Of a stretch of DNA of 18,607 nt, positions 1 to 6,587 are shown one piece after another. Where the stretch lies: contig JAGLQD010000163.1 in assembly GCA_023136985.1 (NCBI GenBank), positions 1 through 18,607 of the forward strand. The letters run 5' to 3'. The DNA is from Candidatus Sabulitectum sp. Lineage in GTDB: Bacteria; Fermentibacterota; Fermentibacteria; Fermentibacterales; JCC-6. Position 1 is the first letter of the stretch. Each line of letters starts with the position of its first letter. The notes below the pieces were generated by a model. That model was not told where the DNA came from. It worked only from the letters and a program-made list of their open reading frames with translations, and made no database searches. The position numbers were made by a program, and so were the translations under genes.

Positions 1-7
1 GGTACCT

Positions 8-256
8 ATGACGCGATTCACTAAGCTTCTTTTTATTGTGGTCATGGGGCTTGTTTTGTTGGCAGCTTGTGACGGCCCTCTTGCAAATGCCATGCTTACT
101 GTGGATGCATCAAGGTGTGTAGGCTGCGGAGAATGTGAAGATGTCTGCCCATACAATGCAATAGAAGTTATTGATGGCGACGCAGTGATCGATCCGGGAC
201 TCTGCCACCAGTGCAACCAATGCGTTGAGATCTGTCCGGAAGGAGCAATATTCTAA
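8..256 (+). CDS. Ferredoxin-like 2x[4Fe-4S] lipoprotein
   Basis: The 82-residue product starts with a hydrophobic signal segment (residues 6-20) ending in a lipobox LAAC at Cys21, so it is predicted to be exported and lipid-anchored. The rest is a compact bacterial ferredoxin domain with two binding motifs: CxxCxxCxxxCP at Cys37/40/43/47 and again at Cys66/69/72/76. It should carry two [4Fe-4S] clusters and shuttle electrons. There is no twin-arginine motif, which is odd because a ferredoxin folded in the cytoplasm would normally need Tat. Only 7 bases precede the ATG, so the ribosome binding site is not visible and the frame is open to the window edge; a longer N-terminus cannot be excluded. 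Its TAA overlaps the ATG of the next gene by one base, suggesting translational coupling. The ferredoxin fold is secure; the location is inferred. Confidence 0.85.
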   Translation: MTRFTKLLFIVVMGLVLLAACDGPLANAMLTVDASRCVGCGECEDVCPYNAIEVIDGDAVIDPGLCHQCNQCVEICPEGAIF

Positions 257-1458
257 TGAAAATATTTGCAGTAATGCTTCTTGCAGTGGCCTCTTGTTTT
301 GCCGTTAACTTTGAGGGATATGCCCGGATGAGTGCTGTAAAAGACAGCATCAACTATGGAGAAGGTATCCGCAACTGGGGCATGGGCGGTTTCAGGATCA
401 GTGGAGAAAGCTGGAATATCCATCTGGATGCAGACAAGGTTGTGAGTGGTGAAGGTTCAGTTGTTCCTCGTTACTACAGAAATCATCTTGAAGCACAGCT
501 TGAGGGCAGATTCACCTTCGGTGGATTCACCGTAAATCCAGAGATTCAGATAGATAAAGATCTGGACAGTGCCATGGTTGTACTGCCTCTTTCCCTGGGA
601 GAGGGGTGCAGAAATTCAGCTTTAAGACCCGGTCTCTCTCTTTCGTATTCCCTTCCAGGAGTTTTTTCAGTAAATGGTACAGGCAGATACTGGAAGAGGG
701 ATATCACAGCCCTCGACTCAGATGTTGAAGACACAGAGTGGACTGATTTAAACTACGGAGCGGATGCCGTCTGGCATACCCCTGTAGGCGGTTATCTTGC
801 CGTGGGTGGAGTCTCTCATCAGACCAGGCTTGATGGGTTTGATTACGACAGAAGCTGGTCCCGTGTAGACATTTCTGCGGGATATGAACCTCTTAAGTTT
901 CCTTCCATGACCTTTCTTACAGCTGAAGCGGAATACTCTCTTTACACAGGAGAGGACTACACCGGGGCAAGCCTGCCAGACAGATTTACTGCCCGGCTGA
1001 GAGCTGTTCAAAATGTGGCAAGGAATGTGATGTTCAATGTTACCTTTAGCCAGGCGGCTGATTTCTACGAAGATGAGACAAGATTCGGCCCGTTCCAGAG
1101 CGCCATCAGAAGCCAGTACAAATTCAGCGGCTGGGGCAGCAGCCCGTCATCAGTAATGATTGGTGGTCAGCTTACTGAATCAGCAATAACCACCAGACTG
1201 GGAGAGCTTGAAGGACGCATCAGTCTGGTCAGTGGTCTTTCAGCACTGATCACAGGCAAACTCTGGTATGGCCCAAGCTCTGTTGCAGGCACCGGTGGTT
1301 ATCGCACAAGAGAGATCATTGGCGGAGGTCTTGAGTTTCGGATGAACAACGGCCTGAACACTTTTGTGATCTACGAGCGTGAAGCATCCAACCTTGCTCC
1401 CAATGATGTATGGGGCAAGATAAGAGGAGGCGTGGGCTTCTACCCGGCACAGTTCTGA
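256..1458 (+). CDS. Predicted outer-membrane beta-barrel protein, function unknown
   Basis: The 400-residue product begins with a Sec signal peptide (MKIFAVMLLAVASCFA) and continues as alternating hydrophobic/polar strands rich in Gly, Tyr, Phe and Ser. The last residue is Phe (GFYPAQF), the usual terminal signal of outer-membrane barrels. I recognise no specific family and see no cysteine clusters or haem motifs in the mature part. The start ATG overlaps the stop of the ferredoxin lipoprotein (TAATG) and has GGAAGGAG about 10 bases upstream, so the two are almost certainly co-translated. A lipoprotein electron carrier paired with a barrel suggests a role at the outer membrane, but that is inference. 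The gene is closed by a strong hairpin terminator. It ends with TGA, which matters for the recoding question further along the window. Confidence 0.75.
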   Translation: MKIFAVMLLAVASCFAVNFEGYARMSAVKDSINYGEGIRNWGMGGFRISGESWNIHLDADKVVSGEGSVVPRYYRNHLEAQLEGRFTFGGFTVNPEIQIDKDLDSAMVVLPLSLGEGCRNSALRPGLSLSYSLPGVFSVNGTGRYWKRDITALDSDVEDTEWTDLNYGADAVWHTPVGGYLAVGGVSHQTRLDGFDYDRSWSRVDISAGYEPLKFPSMTFLTAEAEYSLYTGEDYTGASLPDRFTARLRAVQNVARNVMFNVTFSQAADFYEDETRFGPFQSAIRSQYKFSGWGSSPSSVMIGGQLTESAITTRLGELEGRISLVSGLSALITGKLWYGPSSVAGTGGYRTREIIGGGLEFRMNNGLNTFVIYEREASNLAPNDVWGKIRGGVGFYPAQF

Positions 1459-1478
1459 AACTAGCGGGAACAAAACTT

Positions 1479-1520
1479 GCCGCGGTTGTTATCTTACAGG
1501 TATCAATCGCGGCTTTTTTT
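1479..1520 (+). terminator. Rho-independent terminator after the ferredoxin/barrel pair
   Basis: A 10-bp stem (GCCGCGGTTG at 1479-1488 with CAATCGCGGC at 1504-1513, one G.U pair) encloses a 15-base loop and is followed by seven T residues. It sits 22 bases upstream of the next ATG, so it could also act as a leader attenuator for the 1543 gene. Confidence 0.85.
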
Positions 1521-1542
1521 ACTCAGTTGAAGGGAATCATTC

Positions 1543-2679
1543 ATGTTCACCGGACTTGCAGAAGGAACCGGACTCGGCCTCGCCACCGGAATTTCATGCC
1601 TTGCATCCTGCGGCCCCATTTACCTTACATATCTTTTAAGCGAAAAACGAACACCAAAAGAATCATTTCTAACTGTAGTTATGCTAAACCTGGGGCGATT
1701 TGTCTCTTATGCCGCCTTCGGAGCCATCATGGGCTTGATCGGCGGATCAATACCAAATTCCGTACGAATCCCGCTTACATTCTCCGGCTACATTCTTTTC
1801 TCTGTCTACCTGATCGTTTCAGTGGTAAGGGTAAATAAAACATGCAGTGGCTGCAACATTCCCAAATGGGCCAAGCTGACAAAAAGCCCCATTCTTCTCG
1901 GAATTCTTACCGGGTTCACTGTGTGCCCGGCGTTTCTCATAGCTCTTACCAGTGCCTTTGCAGCAAGCGGAGCCCTGAACGGAGCAATGCTTTTCACAGG
2001 CTTCTTTCTTGGTACCACTGTATACATGCTACCATTTGCAATCATCGGGCTTTTCAGCAAAAAACGCTGGTTGAATTCAATTGCCAAGTACGCTGCAATC
2101 TTTGTTGCTGTATACTTTGGCATCATGGGTATTCGAGGTATGGCAAGCCACATCTTCCAGTCAGGAGATGTCATTATTGATGTACATGAAGAAACTCAGA
2201 CAGAACATACAGGACCCCCCAACATCTACAATGCGTTAAACGAAGACTCGCTGTACATTCTTACATTCCCCGAGATGGATGGAGACCGGGGTGTAGATAT
2301 GTTCAGCGATCTGCAAGGAGCTGAAGGGCCAGAGATGGTACTTGTTCAGGCCAGTGAAAACGACTGGGAGACTGTACTGGAATCAATCCCTGAACTTGCA
2401 GGTGTTATTGCCCCGTGGTGGATGGACTTCCGCTCGGAAGCTGAGCTCACTCCATGGCAGGTTCATGCAAATGTACTTTCCGAAGAAAGGCGTTTCAGGT
2501 TGTTTGCAATAGAATACGAACCCTATGATACAGAGCGGGCTGGAATAGTGTATCAATACCTTGCTCGTTACAGCTTCAGGTGTGATCCCGATTCGGGATT
2601 CACTTTTCTTTTAACAAGTGAAACAGGCTGTACTACATCTGCTGACTGCAACACATGTCCGGCCTATCAGGACAATTAA
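1543..2679 (+). CDS. DsbD/UreH-like (sulfite exporter-type) membrane protein with C-terminal soluble domain
   Basis: Residues 1-200 form about six transmembrane helices of the DsbD_2/UreH/TauE-like type. The first carries the family's CxxxCGP signature (Cys19, Cys23), and there is a further CxxC at 101-104 and VCPA at Cys128 in a later helix. Such proteins move electrons or metals across the inner membrane through paired cysteines; the exact substrate cannot be told. From about residue 205 a soluble domain of some 170 residues follows that I do not recognise. It ends in a cysteine-rich tail (Cys363, Cys369, Cys372), which could be a redox or metal site serving the membrane cysteines. The Shine-Dalgarno is GAAGGGA before the ATG. 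The CitDE-like gene follows after 13 bases with a strong AGGAGG, so the two are probably one operon. Membrane assignment is good; the function is tentative. Confidence 0.7.
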   Translation: MFTGLAEGTGLGLATGISCLASCGPIYLTYLLSEKRTPKESFLTVVMLNLGRFVSYAAFGAIMGLIGGSIPNSVRIPLTFSGYILFSVYLIVSVVRVNKTCSGCNIPKWAKLTKSPILLGILTGFTVCPAFLIALTSAFAASGALNGAMLFTGFFLGTTVYMLPFAIIGLFSKKRWLNSIAKYAAIFVAVYFGIMGIRGMASHIFQSGDVIIDVHEETQTEHTGPPNIYNALNEDSLYILTFPEMDGDRGVDMFSDLQGAEGPEMVLVQASENDWETVLESIPELAGVIAPWWMDFRSEAELTPWQVHANVLSEERRFRLFAIEYEPYDTERAGIVYQYLARYSFRCDPDSGFTFLLTSETGCTTSADCNTCPAYQDN

Positions 2680-2692
2680 CAGGAGGTAAGGG

Positions 2693-3832
2693 ATGCCCTC
2701 AAAAGCAGGCTACTATGGACCAAAGGTAAAATCTGACATTCTTGTTGAGTTTTCAAAAAGTGGAGGCACTCTTTCTCTCTCTGGATTTACTCCTGAACAG
2801 AATGAGGCAATTCTACTAACTGCAGAGAGGCTGGAGATATCTGAGGGAACTGTCACCGGAGAAGACTCCGGCGCAGCTCCATGGGTAGCTGCAGCCAGAT
2901 TTGAGGCCGCTGTAAGAAAAGAGCTTGGTGAAACATTCCTTCCCCTGCCACCTGCTGCAAAGTGGACTGTTCAGCCAAAAGACCGAGCAAGACGGAGCCG
3001 GCTTTATGCCCCGGGAAACAAGCCTCGTTTTATCGAGAAAGCTGCCGCTGCCGGAGCTGATGGAATCATTCTGGACCTTGAGGACAGTGTAGCTCCAGAC
3101 AGAAAAGATGAAGCACGGATACTGGTTGCCTACGCACTTGCAAATACAGACTTTGGTCAAGCGGAAGTCATGGTCAGGATAAATCAGGGAGAGAGAGCTG
3201 CAGATGATCTCAGCTGGATCGTACCCCAGCCTGTTCAGCATATTCTTCTGCCAAAAATCGAATTGGCCGAAGATGTTGCCGCCATCAGAGATATGGTTGA
3301 AACCGTCATGGATCTCTGCGGCAGAGACTCCTTTCCATGGCTCATGCCAATCCTTGAAAGCCCCAGGGGAATTCTGAATGCCCTGTCCATAGCCGATTCT
3401 GTTCCAGAGATGGCTGCACTAACTCTTGGTATTCAGGATCTTACTGCAGAGATAGGAATTATGCCCACTTCCGCAGGTACTGAAAGCTTCACAGCACGAA
3501 GCCTTGTAGTTCTTGCTGCAAGGGCAGCAGATCTGCAGCCTATCGACACGGTCTACGCTGATGTGAAGAATGCAGAGGGGTTGTTAAAAAGCATTAAGGA
3601 AGCTAAAACCCTTGGATTTGTTGGAAAAGGCTGTATACATCCATCACAGGTAAAACTTGTAGAAGAGGGCTTCATGCCGTCAGAAGCTCAGATAGACAAG
3701 GCAAGAAAAATAGTTGCGGCAATGGAAGAGGCCAAGGCAAAGGGTCTTGGGGCAATTGCTCTAGGTTCAAAAATGATCGACCCGCCGGTTGCCCGGCAGG
3801 CCATGGCTGTACTAAAGCTGATCGGAGAGTAA
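2693..3832 (+). CDS. Citrate lyase-type fusion: CitD-like acyl carrier + CitE-like lyase
   Basis: The C-terminal part (about residues 98-379) is a CitE/HpcH-type TIM barrel. It shows RSRLYAPGNKP (101-111), ILDLEDSVAPDRKDEAR (126-142), VRIN (161-164), LLPKIE (185-190), Glu222 in LMPILES and Asp249 in GIQDLTAEIG, the likely Mg2+ ligands, and GKGCIHPSQ (311-319). These enzymes cleave citryl-, malyl- or citramalyl-thioesters. The first 85 or so residues resemble the citrate lyase acyl carrier CitD: KSDILVEF places Ser14 where CitD carries its phosphoribosyl-dephospho-CoA group. This looks like a natural CitD-CitE fusion. No alpha subunit (CitF) or prosthetic-group maturation gene is in the window. 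AGGAGG lies 6 bases before the ATG, and the gene is cotranscribed with the membrane protein upstream. The lyase domain is secure; the CitD assignment is by eye. Confidence 0.8.
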   Translation: MPSKAGYYGPKVKSDILVEFSKSGGTLSLSGFTPEQNEAILLTAERLEISEGTVTGEDSGAAPWVAAARFEAAVRKELGETFLPLPPAAKWTVQPKDRARRSRLYAPGNKPRFIEKAAAAGADGIILDLEDSVAPDRKDEARILVAYALANTDFGQAEVMVRINQGERAADDLSWIVPQPVQHILLPKIELAEDVAAIRDMVETVMDLCGRDSFPWLMPILESPRGILNALSIADSVPEMAALTLGIQDLTAEIGIMPTSAGTESFTARSLVVLAARAADLQPIDTVYADVKNAEGLLKSIKEAKTLGFVGKGCIHPSQVKLVEEGFMPSEAQIDKARKIVAAMEEAKAKGLGAIALGSKMIDPPVARQAMAVLKLIGE

Positions 3833-3839
3833 ACCGCAA

Positions 3840-4568
3840 TCAGGGATTGAAACGATACACCACTTCGCTGGCAAAAAGCGAGGGGAACCTGGCCGGGAGC
3901 TTAAAGACTCCGGGCTTGCCCCTCAATCCAAGTACTTCTGGCTTACTGTAACCAAGCTTTCCTGACCAGTAAATAAAGTCTTTAACACTCCAGTACCTGA
4001 GATGCTCTCTTGGATCTGATATGTAAGTTACCGGAAACCTGCCAAAAACCATTCTTAACCTGTGCGCCAGATATCCGAGATTTGGCGTAGAAATGTATAA
4101 CCCTTTTCTGTAATGCCCCTTCAAGTTTGCAAGCATTACCTCTGTGTCAATTACATGTTCCGCCACTTCGAACATGACTATGTGATCCCACTTACCTTGA
4201 AGAGTATTGCCTGGTTGAGAAATATCAGTATTTAACACTTCAAACTCTTTCTCTTTGACAACTGCAAGAGCAGTCTCCGAAATATCAAGGCCAGTGCCCA
4301 AAATACTCTTTTCTTCTCTCAATACCTGAAGGGTTTCTCCTGTTCCACAGCCGATGTCCAGAACTGTATCCCCCTTATCTATGAAAGGTAGAATTCCTCT
4401 TGCCCTTCTTTTTGCAGGTACTGTTACTATCTGCTTTTCTTCTCGTTCTTTCCAATAATCTTCATAATTCAGTGTGCTTGATGAAATACTCTCCGGTAAC
4501 GGCATGTTTCCGAACACTTCCTGAAAAGCACTACGCCCTTTTTCTCCTTCTATTCTTGAATCAGCCAT
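3840..4568 (-). CDS. MetW-like class I SAM-dependent methyltransferase
   Basis: The 242-residue product has a Rossmann methyltransferase core starting near residue 55. Motif I is VLDIGCGTG (69-77), followed by the acidic strand end GLDIS (93-97) and FEVAEHV (133-139). The later stretch ISTPNLGYLAHRLRMVFGRF (159-178) resembles the PNFG...R...GRxP region of the MetW family, implicated in methionine biosynthesis, but the lengthened N-terminus and general core also fit small-molecule or O-antigen methyltransferases. The substrate cannot be assigned. A strong AAGGAGAGG precedes the ATG. It stands alone and converges on the CitDE-like gene with a gap of 7 bases. It stops with TGA. Confidence 0.75.
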   Translation of the reverse strand: MADSRIEGEKGRSAFQEVFGNMPLPESISSSTLNYEDYWKEREEKQIVTVPAKRRARGILPFIDKGDTVLDIGCGTGETLQVLREEKSILGTGLDISETALAVVKEKEFEVLNTDISQPGNTLQGKWDHIVMFEVAEHVIDTEVMLANLKGHYRKGLYISTPNLGYLAHRLRMVFGRFPVTYISDPREHLRYWSVKDFIYWSGKLGYSKPEVLGLRGKPGVFKLPARFPSLFASEVVYRFNP

Positions 4569-4601
4569 GATTCATCCTCTCCTTTTAATTTTTCCTGCGT
4601 T

Positions 4602-4630
4602 AATATACCATTCAGAAAAGAAACCAGAAA
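4602..4630 (-). promoter_or_regulatory. Possible promoter of the methyltransferase gene
   Basis: On the minus strand a -10-like TATATT (4607-4602) lies 17 bases from a weak -35 TTTCTG (4630-4625), about 35 bases before the ATG at 4568. The -35 match is poor. Confidence 0.3.
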
Positions 4631-4703
4631 GATTCCAGGATATACGCGAAATCGCAAGTTTCCTATCATTTATCAAAATATGATGATGAGCGAAGTACTA
4701 CCC

Positions 4704-4734
4704 TTGACAAACGAGGCTTTACTCTGCCTATTAG
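4704..4734 (+). promoter_or_regulatory. Possible promoter of the 4759 secreted-protein gene
   Basis: A perfect -35 TTGACA (4704-4709) is followed after 19 bases by TATTAG (4729-4734, 4 of 6 matches to TATAAT). The spacing is long. The ATG at 4759 follows, with a purine-rich AAGAAAGGTAGG ribosome binding region. The rest of the 190-base gap (4569-4758) shows nothing else I can name. Confidence 0.4.
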
Positions 4735-4758
4735 TTTAAGAAAGGTAGGTTTATTATT

Positions 4759-6549
4759 ATGTTGTATAAGATTATATTTTACTTCCTAGTCGTAGTCATC
4801 TTTGTTCCAGCTGCCCACGGTTCAAGTTTTTATGATGACTTTGAAGACAATGATATAAGCGACTGGGAGCCGCGATGTGTTCCAGGCAATTGGTCTGTAT
4901 ACGGAGGCATGGTGCATGGTAATACCAGTTCGTCACCAACTTTCCTTACTCCATTGAATGCCTTTGTTCTGGAAGATGGTGAGATCACCGTCGCCGCAGG
5001 GGCAATTCACGTAGTAGGAATCTGCGCCAGACTGGATGACGATGACTCTGGGATCTATGCCTACGTTTCTCCAGATCACAATGTTGCCAGAATCAGACTG
5101 GTTGAGAATGGAGTTCAGTCGACAATTTTCAATTCCATTAGTGCTGATTTCCCCTCAGGTGTTATGTACGAGTTAACTCTCATTTGTGATGGCGAAAATG
5201 TCACTTTTAACATCGATTCTCCTTCCACAGGTGAAAGCTGGGTTCTGGAAGCAATAGATCCCAATCCGCATACTGGCATTTTTGGCTTTCATATGGGCGA
5301 TGAACCCAATGCTTACTGGGACTGGATAGAGGCTGAAGGTACTCTGGCTGGCTCAGGAGATATAGTTATTTCCTGGATGACCACCGATGATCAGAGCCTT
5401 GGCGATGGGGACTTTGCTTTTGAACCGGGAGAAACTATTGATCTAGGTCTTGAAGTCACCAGTAATGCCAGTGCCCCTCTTACCAACTCTTTTGGTATTC
5501 TCCAGTCAATGAATTCAGACCTGGTGGTTATAGACAATTATGTTACCTACGGCACAATTGACCCGGGAGAATCACTGTATGGCCTGACCGATTTCAGTAT
5601 TTTTGCCCCTTCCGGCACTCCAGTAGATGAAATCTACGAGATGAGACTGACTCTAATGGCCGATGGTGGATTTCAGGACTTAATTTCATTCACTCTTCCT
5701 GTGGGAAATGGTCTTGAGTGTGATGTTGAGTCCGGAGCTGAAGGATGGACATGGGAGGCAATCACAGCGGGATGGTCCAATGACTGGCATGTTTCTTCTG
5801 AAAAGAACTACTCTGCCGGGGGGCAGTACAGTTTCAAATGCGGGCATTCAGGTTCAGGTGACTACTCCAATCATCATTTCGGTTCTCTTGTCACACCGCT
5901 TATCAACCTGCCTCTGGGAAGTACTATCAACTTCTGGATGTGGATAGATGCTCAGACTCAAGATTTTCCGGAGACTCTGGATGGAGGCTTGATCCAGTAT
6001 GGAAGGTGTGGCTCATGGATCGATCTGACTCCTGTTCCATATTACTCTCATCAGATCACTTCAGGGTCCACAGGTCCGTTTGAAGATGAGACAGAGGTCT
6101 TCAGTGGAGCCTCTCCATGGACTCAGTACAGCATCTCTCTTCCTGATTCTCTTGCAGGCCCCGGCCAGATCAGGTTCGTGTTTGGAACAGATAACTACGG
6201 AACAAGAGAGGGATGGTATGTAGATGAAATATTTATGGGCATACCCACATCCACGGAAGATCAGGATGAATCTGAGGTTTTCGCTGAACCCCAGCTCTCT
6301 TTATCTGTAAACCCTTTCAGCTCTTCTCTTACTTTTGCTTATCACCTTCCGGGAATTGAGAACTCCTCGCTGGAGATCTTCGATGTTTCAGGAAGACTTG
6401 TCTATTCCGTTGATATTTCTCCAGGGGATACAATTCAAACTGTGACCTGGAACGGCACTAACTCTGCTGGAACCGTGATACCTGCCGGTGTTTATATAGC
6501 GAAGCTTCGCGGACATGACCAAACAACGGTTAGATTGATAAAGATCTAA
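4759..6549 (+). CDS. Secreted multidomain protein with type IX (Por) sorting domain
   Basis: The 596-residue product has a Sec signal peptide (residues 1-20). Residues 22-192 resemble a LamG/concanavalin-like beta-sandwich (starting DDFEDNDISDWEP). About 195-310 look like a CARDB/Ig-type linker domain. Residues 315-488 resemble the MAM/immune-inhibitor-A type jelly roll (SGAEGWTWE near the start, GWYVDEIFMG at the end). Residues 510-596 are a type A C-terminal sorting domain with FDVSGRLVYS, TVTWNGTNSAG and PAGVYIAKL, the signal that sends proteins through the type IX system and attaches them to the surface. No catalytic motif is visible, so a binding or structural surface role is most likely. 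It is probably monocistronic, with its own promoter-like sequence and a terminator right after the stop. Confidence 0.8.
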   Translation: MLYKIIFYFLVVVIFVPAAHGSSFYDDFEDNDISDWEPRCVPGNWSVYGGMVHGNTSSSPTFLTPLNAFVLEDGEITVAAGAIHVVGICARLDDDDSGIYAYVSPDHNVARIRLVENGVQSTIFNSISADFPSGVMYELTLICDGENVTFNIDSPSTGESWVLEAIDPNPHTGIFGFHMGDEPNAYWDWIEAEGTLAGSGDIVISWMTTDDQSLGDGDFAFEPGETIDLGLEVTSNASAPLTNSFGILQSMNSDLVVIDNYVTYGTIDPGESLYGLTDFSIFAPSGTPVDEIYEMRLTLMADGGFQDLISFTLPVGNGLECDVESGAEGWTWEAITAGWSNDWHVSSEKNYSAGGQYSFKCGHSGSGDYSNHHFGSLVTPLINLPLGSTINFWMWIDAQTQDFPETLDGGLIQYGRCGSWIDLTPVPYYSHQITSGSTGPFEDETEVFSGASPWTQYSISLPDSLAGPGQIRFVFGTDNYGTREGWYVDEIFMGIPTSTEDQDESEVFAEPQLSLSVNPFSSSLTFAYHLPGIENSSLEIFDVSGRLVYSVDISPGDTIQTVTWNGTNSAGTVIPAGVYIAKLRGHDQTTVRLIKI

Positions 6550-6561
6550 AATCTCGATTGA

Positions 6562-6587
6562 AAAAGGGGAGCTTCGGCTCCCCTTTT
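6562..6587. terminator. Bidirectional terminator between convergent genes
   Basis: An 11-bp perfect stem (AAAAGGGGAGC at 6562-6572 with GCTCCCCTTTT at 6577-6587) has a TTCG tetraloop. It is A-rich on the left and T-rich on the right, so it serves both the 4759 gene and the minus-strand gene, whose stop codon directly abuts it at 6588. Confidence 0.9.
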
